DNA from: JBAYNW01 sp041678605
Lineage (GTDB): Bacteria > Cyanobacteriota > Vampirovibrionia > Gastranaerophilales > Gastranaerophilaceae
Direction of reading: 5' to 3'
Length of the DNA stretch: 45,282 nt
Assembly (NCBI GenBank): GCA_041678605.1
Contig: JBAYNW010000015.1
Location: 1-45,282, forward strand
Position numbers and translations under genes: made by a program. The notes under the pieces were generated by a model that was not told the DNA's origin, did not search any database, and worked only from the letters and a program-made list of their open reading frames with translations. Positions within the stretch are counted from its first letter, which is position 1; every line of letters starts with the position of its first letter. Below, one piece after another: positions 1 through 8,464 of the stretch.

Positions 1-32
1 ATGTAAGTTGCGAACTTTCCCATTTCCCTAAT

Positions 33-761
33 TCAATCACACTTTGTTTTTCCGCCCCATGATAGGTCAGAACAGTGCAAATAATCCATATTTTCGTTAT
101 AAATAACCCATGCGGCACAAGTACATCCTATAGCGGAGGTTTTGCAATAAATAGAAAAAGGGTAACCACTTGTGTACTGTGCCGTTCCGGCAGGAATTAT
201 ACCATAATTTGTTAAATTAAATAAAAACAAATCTTTCCCCCATTGATTCGGTTTTTTAAATCCGTTTATATCAACATAAAATTCTCCGCAAAGGCTTTGG
301 AGTGCAGGAGTACTACCCCAATTATATGTTGTGCAGTTTGGATAAGCCTTGGCCACCAAAAGGCTTCCGTCTGCCAGTTGTGCTTTCGCCATATTACCAT
401 TTCCATCTATATTATTGGTATAAGCATCATTATTTAACTGCAAATAGCCTGTCGGAAAACAGCCCGAATTTCTACCGCAATTTTTGGAGATGTTTAAGTA
501 AGGGGCAATTGCGTTTAACATATTTTCACCACCGGTCGGCGTAGCGGCCAGTCCCCAATTTTCAGGCGTGCCGTTCTCCTGAACCGCTAAAGTATAAGCG
601 TTTGAAAGAGTTGACATGATTTTTCTAAGTGCGGCTATGGTTGCTCTTTCCTGCATGTTTTGCATTAATGTCGGAATTGTCATGGCACAAACTACGCCGA
701 TTATTCCTAAAGTTATTAAAACTTCGGCCAATGTGAATCCGCCAATCTTTTTTTTAACCAT
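33..761 (-). CDS. type IV prepilin-like / pseudopilin protein
   Basis: Secreted, membrane-anchored protein with a class III (prepilin) signal. I chose the ATG at 761 because a GGAAAGGGA Shine-Dalgarno lies just upstream; an in-frame ATG at 800 has none. The protein (242 aa) starts MVKKKIGG and continues FTLAEVLITLGIIGV, so cleavage would fall between Gly8 and Phe9 and leave the Glu at mature position 5 that pilins need. A hydrophobic helix of about 20 residues follows, then a soluble domain with several cysteines (CGRNSGC, CKTSAIGCTC). The 'DINGFKKPNQWGKDLFLFNL' stretch resembles the matching part of the protein at 35865-36584, so the two are paralogues. It stands alone with no assembly gene beside it. 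Whether it is a pilus subunit or a surface protein using the prepilin route cannot be told from sequence. Confidence 0.82.
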   Translation of the reverse strand: MVKKKIGGFTLAEVLITLGIIGVVCAMTIPTLMQNMQERATIAALRKIMSTLSNAYTLAVQENGTPENWGLAATPTGGENMLNAIAPYLNISKNCGRNSGCFPTGYLQLNNDAYTNNIDGNGNMAKAQLADGSLLVAKAYPNCTTYNWGSTPALQSLCGEFYVDINGFKKPNQWGKDLFLFNLTNYGIIPAGTAQYTSGYPFSIYCKTSAIGCTCAAWVIYNENMDYLHCSDLSWGGKTKCD

Positions 762-868
762 GGTCTTCCCTTTCCAACTATTATTGTAATAATAATTCAT
801 TTTATGTATACATTATTCATTATATAGGGAACAATGTCAAGTTAGTTTGTATAAATCAAGTGTGAAAG

Positions 869-874
869 TATAAT
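869..874 (+). promoter_or_regulatory. -10 element of a probable leaderless transcript
   Basis: TATAAT at 869-874 ends exactly 6 nt before the ATG at 881, so transcription should start at or next to the start codon. No Shine-Dalgarno fits in the gap. The -35 region (around 846-852, TTTGTAT) is weak. Confidence 0.6.
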
Positions 875-880
875 TAAAGA

Positions 881-1114
881 ATGAGCAAAGAATACAAACT
901 TGAAGTAGAAAATGTTGGCACCCAAATAAAATTTTTGGCATCTCTACAGGGTTACACGATGAAAAAATTAAAAGAGATTGTTAATAATTCATTTGGCAAA
1001 ACTGATAGCGTCAGAAATCTTAATAATAAATTTAAGAATAAAACGTTTCGGGTGTCAGAATTGGCCGAAATCTCTGAAATACTCGGGTATGAAATAATTT
1101 TAAGAAAAATTTAG
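881..1114 (+). CDS. small HTH-like DNA-binding protein (DUF6471-like)
   Basis: 77-aa protein, probably a small DNA-binding regulator. It has no signal peptide and is rich in Lys/Asn. The arrangement 'GYTMKKLKEIVNN' followed by 'SVRNLNNKFKNKTFRVSELAEISEILGYEI' resembles compact helix-turn-helix proteins in which a recognition helix (NLNNKF) precedes a pair of helices ending LGYEI. The family label is from memory and not certain. The ATG sits 6 nt after a TATAAT box with no ribosome-binding site, so the mRNA is probably leaderless. It is divergent from the prepilin-like gene on its left, and the 120-nt shared upstream region could allow joint control. Confidence 0.65.
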   Translation: MSKEYKLEVENVGTQIKFLASLQGYTMKKLKEIVNNSFGKTDSVRNLNNKFKNKTFRVSELAEISEILGYEIILRKI

Positions 1115-1177
1115 ACCTCCTCATTGCTTGCATAATTTAAAAAAAGCGGTTATTATAGTGCTGGGGGATTTACATCT

Positions 1178-2173
1178 ATGGTAAGAATCAGAAAAGCAAA
1201 CTATTTTGATAAATTTAAGCTTAAAAAAATGATTTCATTTTTAAGTTCAGATGCGATAAGCCACTACACAAAGGTGTTTATGAACTTTCCGTTCAATACG
1301 TTTCACGATTTTCTGCCGCTTAATTTAAAGTTTTTACCCGAATCTTATGTCATAGAAGAGAACAAGGATATTATCGGCATGGTTACTGTTTCTCCGACTC
1401 ACGGAAATCCTTTCAAACTAGTTATAAGCAGGCTTTTTCTTGAGCATGATTACTTTAATGCGGGAAAACAGCTGATTGAATTTGTAATCTCAAAATACGG
1501 TGCGAAAGGGGCAAATACTTTTACCACAACAATAGATGATTCTTATGACGAATTGCTGCACCTGTTTGCAGGCGGATGCGGGTTCAGGCAATGTTCGTCA
1601 GAACAGTTGTGGAAAATGGATGAAATCAGGTTCGGCAAATCCGATAACACTTTTTTCAGGCCGTTCAAAAACTCGGACGCACAAGCCGTGGCAATGCTTT
1701 TCAATGATTCTATCATTACACATTTTAAATATTCAATCTCCAGAACAAAAGATGAATATTTGGAACCTATCCTCAAAGGCCTAAGTGATGAGTGCAAATT
1801 CAAGTACGTAATTGAAGACGAAAATCTAAAAACGGTCAAGGCATATTTCTCAATTACAACCGGCGACAACTTGAATTACATTTTGGATGTCGCCTCATCC
1901 GCCTGGTACGAGTGTTCCTGGGATGACATTTTGAACTTTGCAATCAACCAGATTTCAAAAAGGAAAAAAGAGTTCTACCTGTTTGTAAAAGTTAAAAAAT
2001 ACACCGCCACTGCCGAAAATTTCGAAAAATATTTAACAGAAAAAGGCTTCAAATGCATTCAAAACCAGCTTGTTCTGGTGAAAGACTTTTACAAAATTAT
2101 AAAAGAACCCCAGCCGCTGCAAAGGGTCGTATTATTTAACGAAATAAATGAAAAACCGGTCTTTAAGGTTTGA
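1178..2173 (+). CDS. GNAT-like N-acetyltransferase family protein
   Basis: 331-aa cytosolic protein. 'MVRIRKANYFDKFKLKKMI' is the usual opening strand and helix of GNAT enzymes, and 'SYVIEENKDIIGMVTVSP' fits the central beta strands. A second half starting 'FFRPFKNSDAQAVAMLFNDS' repeats that pattern, suggesting a tandem double-GNAT architecture with the second domain at about residues 160-310. The acetyl-CoA loop (Q/R-x-x-G-x-G/A) is not obvious, so one or both domains may be degenerate. The substrate is unknown. The start is supported by GGGGGA about 10 nt upstream. It ends 4 nt before the ribD start and is probably co-transcribed with it, though nothing else links it to riboflavin. Confidence 0.6.
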   Translation: MVRIRKANYFDKFKLKKMISFLSSDAISHYTKVFMNFPFNTFHDFLPLNLKFLPESYVIEENKDIIGMVTVSPTHGNPFKLVISRLFLEHDYFNAGKQLIEFVISKYGAKGANTFTTTIDDSYDELLHLFAGGCGFRQCSSEQLWKMDEIRFGKSDNTFFRPFKNSDAQAVAMLFNDSIITHFKYSISRTKDEYLEPILKGLSDECKFKYVIEDENLKTVKAYFSITTGDNLNYILDVASSAWYECSWDDILNFAINQISKRKKEFYLFVKVKKYTATAENFEKYLTEKGFKCIQNQLVLVKDFYKIIKEPQPLQRVVLFNEINEKPVFKV

Positions 2174-2177
2174 ATTT

Positions 2178-3272
2178 ATGAAAGATTACGAAAAATACAT
2201 GAAAAAATGCATAAAATTAGCACTTGAGGCAGACGGGAAAACTTCCCCAAACCCTCTTGTAGGTGCTGTTGTGCTTGACAAAAACGGAAAAGAAATTTCA
2301 ACAGGCTATCATAAAGCTTACGGGAAACCCCATGCCGAAGCCGATGCCTTAAACAAATTGGGTGATGAAGCACGGGGCGGGACTTTGATTATAAACCTTG
2401 AGCCATGCTGCCATTGGGGCAAAACTCCTCCCTGTGCAGATTTGGTAATCAAAAAAGGCATTAAAAAACTTGTTATTGCAATGAAAGACCCGAATCCGCT
2501 TGTCGCAGGACAAGGGATTGAAAAATGCAAAAAGGCCGGAATTGAAGTATTTGAGGGCATTTTGCATGACGAAGCGGTTGAATTAAACGAGGTTTTTATA
2601 AAAAACATGACAAAAAAAGCAACTTTTGTAGCGATAAAGACCGCAACCACGCTTGACGGCAAAATCGCAACACACTCGGGAGATTCAAAATGGATTACCT
2701 CAGAAAAATCACGCAGAGAAGTTCATAAGATAAGAAACCGCTATGATGCAATCCTGACAACGAGTTCCACCGTAATCAAGGATAACCCTTCAATGAAGTG
2801 TTCTATGAAAGGCGGCAAAAACCCTGCTAGAATAGTCCTTGACAGGGAATTAAGAACGGATTTCAGTTCAAAAATTTATGAATCAAGCGGTGAAAAAATT
2901 TACGTTGTAGTTGATGAAAACCTTGACTGGAAAGGGCTTACACAAATTCCGGCCCATATAAACATTATTAAGTGTCCAACTTACAATTTAAAGTTAGATT
3001 TGAATGTTTTGTTTAAAAAATTATTTGAGTTAAACATAATGAGTGTTTTGGTGGAAGCAGGCGGAAAGCTTAACGGGGAGCTGGTTTCATTGGGACTGGC
3101 CGATAAAATTTATCAGTTTGTTGCCCCCAGAGTTTTGGCGGACGGGCATGGCAAAAACGCATTTGAGGGCAGAAATGTTGATAAAATAAACAACACTTTG
3201 AACTTTAACATCCAAAGTGTTGCCTATTTTAAGCCTGATGTTTTAATTATATACAAAGAGGCTGCGGAATAA
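2178..3272 (+). CDS. ribD: bifunctional riboflavin biosynthesis deaminase/reductase RibD
   Basis: Carries out two riboflavin-pathway steps in the cytosol: deamination of the pyrimidine from GTP cyclohydrolase II, then NADPH-dependent reduction of the ribosyl side chain. The N-terminal deaminase shows zinc ligands in 'PHAEADAL' (H52, with catalytic E54) and 'EPCCHWGKTPPC' (C77, C86). The C-terminal reductase (from about residue 150) shows 'KTATTLDGKIAT', 'SKWITS' and 'VLVEAGGKLNGELV'. Length (364 aa) is normal. I chose the ATG at 2178 because it follows the upstream stop at 2171-2173 and has AAGG 10 nt upstream; an earlier in-frame start at 2148 would overlap the preceding gene by 26 nt. No FMN riboswitch is visible and no other rib gene is in the window. 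Confidence 0.95.
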   Translation: MKDYEKYMKKCIKLALEADGKTSPNPLVGAVVLDKNGKEISTGYHKAYGKPHAEADALNKLGDEARGGTLIINLEPCCHWGKTPPCADLVIKKGIKKLVIAMKDPNPLVAGQGIEKCKKAGIEVFEGILHDEAVELNEVFIKNMTKKATFVAIKTATTLDGKIATHSGDSKWITSEKSRREVHKIRNRYDAILTTSSTVIKDNPSMKCSMKGGKNPARIVLDRELRTDFSSKIYESSGEKIYVVVDENLDWKGLTQIPAHINIIKCPTYNLKLDLNVLFKKLFELNIMSVLVEAGGKLNGELVSLGLADKIYQFVAPRVLADGHGKNAFEGRNVDKINNTLNFNIQSVAYFKPDVLIIYKEAAE

Positions 3273-3308
3273 TTCCAAAATATACAATTTTGAGAATTTT
3301 CCGCAGCC
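3260..3308 (+). terminator. inverted repeat at the end of ribD
   Basis: A 10-bp perfect stem GGCTGCGGAA (3260-3269) / TTCCGCAGCC (3299-3308) overlaps the last ribD codons and has an AT-rich loop. There is no T-tract, so it may act as a processing or stability hairpin and not as an intrinsic terminator. Confidence 0.45.
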
Positions 3309-3320
3309 GACCTAAAGAAG

Positions 3321-3366
3321 GCAAAAGCCAAGCATAGCCTTGGTAAAAGGGTAGCTTGGCTTTTGC
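3321..3366. terminator. 13-bp hairpin between convergent genes
   Basis: Perfect 13-bp inverted repeat GCAAAAGCCAAGC (3321-3333) / GCTTGGCTTTTGC (3354-3366) with a 20-nt loop. It lies between the ends of ribD (+) and the small minus-strand gene at 3421-3705, so it could stop transcription from either side. A looser hairpin follows at about 3380-3418. Confidence 0.5.
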
Positions 3367-3420
3367 TGGACTATGGAGGTGCGAGAAAAATTTTTAATTT
3401 TTCCGCATCCTCAAGCCGAA

Positions 3421-3705
3421 TTACATAAAAATTCTGGAATAAAGGTCTATATCTGAAAAATCAGGGTCCGGACCTTCCGGATTGAATGTCGGCTTAAAGA
3501 ATGTTTTCAGAGCTTTATTCAGCTTTGACATAAAAGCCTTGAACGGGTTGCTTTGTGCAATTTCGGCTTCTCTGGCAAATTTGAGGTTGCTCTTAAATTG
3601 GCTGGCATCCTGATTTTGCGTTAACAAAACCCTGTCATCCGACGGGATAGTTGTAAACGGTATTTGTTTATAATTATTAGTAGATGATATTGAATTTATT
3701 CTCAT
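3421..3705 (-). CDS. hypothetical small protein, possibly order-specific
   Basis: 94 aa, no recognised family. It opens MRINSISSTNNYKQIPF, a short polar Asn/Gln/Ser-rich start like those of the orphan proteins at 19739 and 29099. The middle is amphipathic ('NPFKAFMSKLNKALKTFFK') and the C-terminus acidic ('PEGPDPDFSDIDL'). There is no signal peptide or membrane segment. Expression is well supported: AAGGAGGTG sits 6 nt upstream of the ATG and a consensus promoter lies at 3771-3799. A six-base inverted repeat (AAGTGT/ACACTT, about 3738-3756) lies in the 5' leader. Confidence 0.7.
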   Translation of the reverse strand: MRINSISSTNNYKQIPFTTIPSDDRVLLTQNQDASQFKSNLKFAREAEIAQSNPFKAFMSKLNKALKTFFKPTFNPEGPDPDFSDIDLYSRIFM

Positions 3706-3770
3706 GATGACACCTCCTTTGATGTCTTTTTATAAATAAGTGTTTCAGATACACTTCATTTAACACTTTC

Positions 3771-3799
3771 ATTATGTATCATAAAGTTTTATTTGTCAA
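3771..3799 (-). promoter_or_regulatory. sigma70-type promoter for the 3421-3705 gene
   Basis: TTGACA (complement of 3794-3799), 17-nt spacer, CATAAT (complement of 3771-3776). It reads toward the gene, with a leader of about 60 nt. Confidence 0.7.
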
Positions 3800-4156
3800 C
3801 CCCCCAATTGGAAAATAATATTAAGACCGCCAAGTCCGCCAATATTGGGTGTTGGCATTAAGTGCCTAAAATACACTTAATATTTACATCCTAGGGCTTT
3901 GGATTACTATCGGGCTAGTTAAGTCGGACAATAGGGACCACGACAAATATAGCACACCTGATTAATTGTAAAAGCATCGTTTGTTAGGTTAAATGTAGTT
4001 AAATCTTTTTCATACTTCCAGCTATTCTTAATTCCAACAGGGCCATCAGGCCCTTTTCTTTTGCCGGTAAACGACGGGGGAAAGGGAGAAGGTAAAGAGG
4101 AAAGAGCTATGCATAGCCGTTCCTTGTTCCATGTCCCAATTTCCCGTTTTATATTC

Positions 4157-4240
4157 TATAAGTTGATAAGTTGAACGGCTGAAAAGCTTTTTACGAAGTG
4201 ATTAAGTGATTAAGTGCAACAAAAAAAATTAAAACTTTCC
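4157..4240. repeat. dispersed repeat: GTTGATAAG units plus AGTGATTA array
   Basis: A run of GTTGATAAG/GTTGAACGG-like units (4162-4185) is followed by AAGTGATT-AAGTGATT-AAGTGCAAC and an A-tract ending AAAACTTT (4195-4237). The same order, with one extra AGTGACTG unit, recurs at 42893-43003, so this is a multi-copy intergenic element. The rest of 3800-4480 shows no gene: 3840-4000 holds AT-rich sequence with a TAAGTG/CACTTA inverted repeat and a 'ggattactatcgggctag' motif, and 4245-4436 holds another repeat. Confidence 0.6.
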
Positions 4241-4244
4241 CTAT

Positions 4245-4436
4245 TACTGTCATCCCGAAACATGAATTATCGGCCTCAAAAAAATCATCCTTAATTCGGG
4301 ATCTCACTTGTGGGATGCCGGATTAAGGACAATCTACGAAGAGCCGATAACCCATGTACCGGCACGACGTTAGCATAGAATAATGAGGCAATTTTTTGGA
4401 TTGCTTCGTCGCAAACTTGCTCCTCGCAACGACAAG
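4245..4436. repeat. 'gattgcttcg/ctcgcaacgac' dispersed repeat
   Basis: Non-coding. Contains CATCCCGAAACATG, GAGCCGATAACCC, and GGATTGCTTCGTCGC with CTCCTCGCAACGAC. The stretch at 35590-35800 contains related blocks (GTCATTGCGAGACG, TTATCGGCTCCGAC, CGAAGCAATC). Elements of this kind ('gattgcttcgtcg...tcgcaatgacg') are common interspersed repeats in many bacterial genomes. At 4441-4475 a three-copy CACGTCT microsatellite abuts the end of clpX. Confidence 0.5.
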
Positions 4437-4480
4437 AAATTCTGTTTCTCTTCTCACGTCTCACGTCTCACGTTTTCCCC

Positions 4481-5791
4481 TCAGGCAATTTCTTCTCTGG
4501 GAAGGTCCTTCTTGGTAGGTAATTGTATCAATTCAGCGTTATTTCTGTTTTTAACCATATCGGCCGTAACCGTATAAGTGCTTAAGCCTTCTTTTGACGG
4601 AACATCATACATTACATCAAGCATGATTTCTTCAACAATCGAACGCAAAGCTCTTGCTCCGGTTTTCCGTTTAATCGCGTCAGCCGCAATTAATCCGATG
4701 GCTTCAGGTTCAAATTCCAAATCTACCCCATCCATGCCCAGCAAACATTTATACTGCTTCAGGACAGCATTTTTAGGCTCTGTTAAAATCATTCTCAGGG
4801 TTTTTTCATCCAGAGCTTCAAGCACCGCATAAATCGGGACACGGCCTATGAACTCGGGGATTAAGCCGAATTTTAGTAAGTCTTCAGGCTGTAATTTTTT
4901 CAGCATTTTTGAAGCCTGATTTTCCTTTTCAGCTTGCGTTGCAGGAGATTTTGAACCAAATCCTATTGTAGAACCGTATCCGGCACGTTTTTCAACTATT
5001 TTTTCCAGCCCGACAAAGGCACCGCCCACAATAAACAGAATGTTGCTTGTGTCAATTTGGATAAATTCTTGATGCGGGTGTTTTCTTCCTCCTTGAGGCG
5101 GAACATTCGCAGTCGTGCCTTCAATCATTTTCAGCAAGGCCTGTTGAACTCCTTCACCCGATACATCTCTTGTAATTGATGTGTTTTCGGATTTACGGGC
5201 AATTTTGTCTATTTCATCAATATAAATTATTCCCCGTTCTGCTTTTGCAGGGTCATAATCCGCACTTTGAAGCAATCTGAGCAAGATGTTTTCAACATCA
5301 TCACCGACATAACCGGCTTCGGTCAAAGTTGTGGCATCGGCCACAGCAAAAGGCACATCCAACATTTTTGCCAAAGTTTGTGCCAGTAAGGTTTTTCCGC
5401 TTCCGGTCGGTCCGACAAGCAAGATATTGGACTTTTGAATTTCAACATCTCCCGTTTTTCTGTCGGTTTTATTGTGTTTCAATCTTTTGTAATGGTTGTA
5501 AACCGCAACGGATAAGACTTTTTTCGCATCTTCCTGACCTACAATATGTTCATCCAAATGTGCTTTTATTTCGGCAGGCTTTGGAATGGGTTTTTCTTCC
5601 GGCTTGGCGGTTTTTTCGGTCTTTTCGCCTTTATCTTTGCCTTCAAAAAATTCTTCGTCTAAAATTTCATTACAAAGTTCAACGCACTCATCACAAATAT
5701 AAACCTCCGGACCGGCAATTAATTTTTTTACCTGATCCTGAGTTTTACCGCAAAATGAACATTTTAACCTGCTATCATCGTGTTTTGGCAT
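4481..5791 (-). CDS. clpX: ATP-dependent Clp protease ATP-binding subunit ClpX
   Basis: AAA+ unfoldase that recognises, unfolds and feeds substrates to ClpP. The N-terminal zinc-binding domain has C11-x2-C14 and C33-x2-C36. Walker A is GPTGSGKT at 127-134, Walker B is in 'GIIYIDEIDKIA', and the IGF loop that docks on ClpP is visible in 'YGSTIGFGSKSP'. Length (436 aa) is normal. The linker between zinc domain and AAA module is charged (KGEKTEKTAKPEEKP). The start is supported by AGGAGAAA before the ATG. It is the last gene of tig-clpP-clpX, 52 nt after clpP, so the three probably share a transcript; the arrangement is widely conserved. Confidence 0.97.
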   Translation of the reverse strand: MPKHDDSRLKCSFCGKTQDQVKKLIAGPEVYICDECVELCNEILDEEFFEGKDKGEKTEKTAKPEEKPIPKPAEIKAHLDEHIVGQEDAKKVLSVAVYNHYKRLKHNKTDRKTGDVEIQKSNILLVGPTGSGKTLLAQTLAKMLDVPFAVADATTLTEAGYVGDDVENILLRLLQSADYDPAKAERGIIYIDEIDKIARKSENTSITRDVSGEGVQQALLKMIEGTTANVPPQGGRKHPHQEFIQIDTSNILFIVGGAFVGLEKIVEKRAGYGSTIGFGSKSPATQAEKENQASKMLKKLQPEDLLKFGLIPEFIGRVPIYAVLEALDEKTLRMILTEPKNAVLKQYKCLLGMDGVDLEFEPEAIGLIAADAIKRKTGARALRSIVEEIMLDVMYDVPSKEGLSTYTVTADMVKNRNNAELIQLPTKKDLPREEIA

Positions 5792-5843
5792 TACTTTCTC
5801 CTAGTTGACAATTTCTAACAAGGGTTTAAACCGCTTGTTTAAT

Positions 5844-6446
5844 TTAATTGTTGTCTTTTAAATGGGTTTCTCTTGAAACAACCTTATCAATCATTCCATA
5901 TTCCAGAGCTTCTGCCGGGGTCATGATATAATCTCTATCGGTATCTTTTTCAATTTTCTTTAATGACTGGCCTGTATTGGTTGCCAGAATTTCGTTTAGG
6001 GATTTTTTAATTCTTACAATTTCAGCCGCCTGAATTTCTATATCTGTAGCCTGACCTTGAGCTCCGCCCAAAGGTTGGTGGATTAGAACCCTTGAATGAG
6101 GAAGTGCCATTCTTTTGCCCTTTGCACCCGCCGAAAGAAGGAACGCTCCCATACTGGCAGCTTGACCTAAGCAAATTGTGCTTACATCAGCCCTTATATG
6201 CTGCATTGTGTCATAAATTGCGAAACCTGCCGTAACACTGCCTCCCGGACTGTTTATATACAACATAATATCTTTTTCGGGGTTCTCACTGTCCAGTAAC
6301 AACATTTGTGCCACAATTAAGTTTGCGACCATGTCGTCAACCGGAGTTCCCAAAAATATAATTCTTTCTCTCAATAATCTTGAAAAAATATCGAAAGAAC
6401 GCTCGCCTCTGCTGGATTGCTCTATTACTACCGGTACAAAACTCAT
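5844..6446 (-). CDS. clpP: ATP-dependent Clp protease proteolytic subunit ClpP
   Basis: Serine peptidase forming the tetradecameric chamber of ClpXP. The catalytic triad is visible: Ser98 in 'GQAASMGAFLL', His123 in 'RVLIHQPLGG' and Asp172 in 'DTDRDYIMTP'. Length is 200 aa with a short processable N-terminus. SD GAGAGGA lies 8 nt before the ATG. It is flanked by tig upstream and clpX downstream. Confidence 0.97.
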   Translation of the reverse strand: MSFVPVVIEQSSRGERSFDIFSRLLRERIIFLGTPVDDMVANLIVAQMLLLDSENPEKDIMLYINSPGGSVTAGFAIYDTMQHIRADVSTICLGQAASMGAFLLSAGAKGKRMALPHSRVLIHQPLGGAQGQATDIEIQAAEIVRIKKSLNEILATNTGQSLKKIEKDTDRDYIMTPAEALEYGMIDKVVSRETHLKDNN

Positions 6447-6495
6447 CTTAAATCCTCTCTTTATTTGTAACTATAATTATATCATAACATATTTC

Positions 6496-6530
6496 GTTGA
6501 AAAGTTGAACAGTCGAAAGGTTGAATGGTT
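6496..6530. repeat. GTTGAAAAG-type short tandem repeat between tig and clpP
   Basis: Degenerate tandem units (GTTGAAAA, GTTGAACA, GTCGAAAG, GTTGAATG) in the tig-clpP intergenic region. Same unit family as at 4162, 20170, 27529, 33595, 42905 and 43021. Confidence 0.6.
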
Positions 6531-6557
6531 TTTATTTTTGCCTTTCGTGTTTATCTC

Positions 6558-7889
6558 TTATTCTTTGCTTTTTGTCTTTGCCTTTTCGCTTTTCCCTTTT
6601 TTGAACCCGACAGTGTTGTTTTCTGCCAAAAATTTAATTACTTTTTCGTTCAATGCCTGTTGTGACAAGGATGTAAATATCGCCGGATTTTGCTTCAGCT
6701 GGTTAAGAACTTCTGCTCTGTCCATATGATAGGTCATTTCAACTTCTTTAATCTTCTGCTCCAAATCGGTGTGCTCCACCTTAATATTTTCTTCCTGAGC
6801 AATTTTGTCTATTACAAGGGAGTTTTTAATTCTCACCAGAGCTTCTTCCCTCAGGTTTGACATGATATTTTCTTGCCCCTGAGTCTGAACAGCCTCTTCC
6901 CAGTTGTAACCCTGAGCGGTCAGCCTTTGTTTGTATTCCTCAAGCAAAGATTGGGCCTCTCTTTCAATCATGGTTGTTTGGACATCGACTTTAACCTCTT
7001 TGAGAACTTTTTCAAAAATCGCATTGTCCGAATTTTTCTTGTCTTCTTTTTGCTTTGTAATATCAAGAAATTTTTGTATATCCGCCTTCAAGTCGGCAAC
7101 TGTTTTAAAATTACCCACTTTTTTAGCAAATTCGTCCGTCAGTTCAGGTAAAACCTTCTCTTTTATTTCTTTAAGCTTTATTTTGAATATTGCCGGTTGC
7201 CCTGCAAGTTTTTTGTCATGGTAATCTTTGGGAAATTCGACGTTAATGTCAAAATCTTCACCGGATTTTTTGCCGACCAGCTGATCTGCAAATCCGGGAA
7301 TAAAGTTTGAATTAGCCAAATCAAGCGAATAATTTTCCGCCGCTCCTCCCTGTATTTTTTCGCCGTTTACAGAGCCGTCAAAATCCATTACCACAATGTC
7401 TGTATTTTTGCTTGGCCTGTCAACGACAGGGCTGAAAGTGGCATTTTTTTGAAGCAGCCCGTCCAGTGATTTGTCAAAAGAGTCTTTAGGTACAGCATAT
7501 TCTTCTATTTCCAGTGTCATGCCCTTATATTTTCCAAGCTTAACTTCCGGCCGAAGTTCGACTTTGGCAACAATTTTTAAATCCTGACCGATTTCAAAGT
7601 TGTAAGATTCAACATTCGGCTGAGAAATAACATCCAGCTTGTTCTCAAGGATAGCTTCCCTGAAAACATTCGGCAATAAGTGTTCCAAAGCTTCCTGTTT
7701 AATTCTTTCAATTCCGACATGCTTTTCAACGATATTTCTCGGAGCTTTCCCTTTTCTAAATCCGGAGATATTAACATATTCCGAAACTTTTTTAGCCGCC
7801 TTGTTATATTCATCCATAGCATCTTTTGCCGGTATTTCTATATCCAGCTTTATAATGTTGTTTGGTTCTTTTTCCAGTGTTACTTTCAT
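6558..7889 (-). CDS. tig: trigger factor (ribosome-associated chaperone, PPIase)
   Basis: Binds nascent chains at the ribosome exit. 'GFRKGKAPRNIVEKHVG' is the ribosome-binding loop (canonical GFRxGKxP). The FKBP-type PPIase domain follows (about 150-245: 'VVMDFDGSVNGEKIQGGAAENYSLDL', 'FIPGFADQLVGKKSGE'), then the helical C-terminal arms. I prefer the second ATG (7889, MKVTLEK): GAAGGATGG lies at proper distance from it but directly abuts the ATG at 7898. The C-terminus is Lys-rich (KKGKSEKAKTKSKE). It is the first gene of the tig-clpP-clpX cluster, behind a clear promoter. Confidence 0.95.
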   Translation of the reverse strand: MKVTLEKEPNNIIKLDIEIPAKDAMDEYNKAAKKVSEYVNISGFRKGKAPRNIVEKHVGIERIKQEALEHLLPNVFREAILENKLDVISQPNVESYNFEIGQDLKIVAKVELRPEVKLGKYKGMTLEIEEYAVPKDSFDKSLDGLLQKNATFSPVVDRPSKNTDIVVMDFDGSVNGEKIQGGAAENYSLDLANSNFIPGFADQLVGKKSGEDFDINVEFPKDYHDKKLAGQPAIFKIKLKEIKEKVLPELTDEFAKKVGNFKTVADLKADIQKFLDITKQKEDKKNSDNAIFEKVLKEVKVDVQTTMIEREAQSLLEEYKQRLTAQGYNWEEAVQTQGQENIMSNLREEALVRIKNSLVIDKIAQEENIKVEHTDLEQKIKEVEMTYHMDRAEVLNQLKQNPAIFTSLSQQALNEKVIKFLAENNTVGFKKGKSEKAKTKSKE

Positions 7890-7921
7890 ATTTTCCATCC
7901 TTCATTTAAACATCTTTTAAG

Positions 7922-7951
7922 ATTATACTCCAAAAACAACAATAATTGCAA
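7922..7951 (-). promoter_or_regulatory. promoter of tig-clpP-clpX
   Basis: TTGCAA (7946-7951), 18-nt spacer, perfect TATAAT (complement of 7922-7927), read leftward. The transcript would start about 25 nt before the chosen ATG. Confidence 0.7.
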
Positions 7952-8028
7952 TAGACCGAATAGTTGACAAAACAAAAGGGGTTGCACGCCTCGCCCTCCG
8001 CAGATTAGCCTTGTCGGGACACACCGGT

Positions 8029-8436
8029 CTATTTTTTCATTTTCTTGCCCAATATTTCAGAAAAACTCACAATCGGAACCATTCTGTAGCCGCAGTCTTC
8101 GGATAATTCGCCGCCCATTAAAAAAAGTTCTTCCTGCGGGTACCGCCTGCAAATGCCCGGACGGTGTTTGTGAATTTTGCATAAATTGGTTTTTTCATCC
8201 AAATTTGAGCATGAAAAGACCAAACCGGTTTCATCTTTGTCAACAACGGTCAGATAGGTGTAAAAGCGATGCAAAAATTTCAGTTTTTCAAACTCTCTTT
8301 CATCCTGAATTACGTGTTTGCTCGTTTTTACATAAATTTTTTTGCAGCATTTCCCGCAACCGAGGCAATTGCCGGTTCTGTAATATTTTTTACCCAAAAT
8401 TTTTGTGTTAATAAATTTTCTTATACTCTTAAACAT
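8029..8436 (-). CDS. YkgJ-type cysteine cluster (Zn/Fe-chelating) protein
   Basis: 135 aa with the CxxCxxCC metal-binding arrangement of the YkgJ family: 'GNCLGCGKCCKKIYV', then 'CSNLDEKTNLCKIHKHRPGICRRYP' and a final 'EDCGYR'. The biochemical role of the family is poorly defined; metal binding is inferred from the cysteines. The open frame extends upstream to 8607, but that part overlaps the neighbouring gene in another frame and does not look like this family, so I chose ATG 8436 (MFKSIRKF). It follows the 8465-8800 gene by 28 nt and is probably co-transcribed. Confidence 0.75.
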   Translation of the reverse strand: MFKSIRKFINTKILGKKYYRTGNCLGCGKCCKKIYVKTSKHVIQDEREFEKLKFLHRFYTYLTVVDKDETGLVFSCSNLDEKTNLCKIHKHRPGICRRYPQEELFLMGGELSEDCGYRMVPIVSFSEILGKKMKK

Positions 8437-8464
8437 ACGATTCTGCTTTTTACCGAGGTTACGG

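Noticed and set aside
4195..4237. CRISPR array (short spaced AGTGATTA repeats here and at 42945-43003)
   Set aside because: Units are 8-9 nt and tandem without spacers, and no cas gene is present.
5329..5808. 159-codon plus-strand frame opposite clpX
   Set aside because: Antisense shadow of an unambiguous ClpX; no ribosome-binding site or family features.
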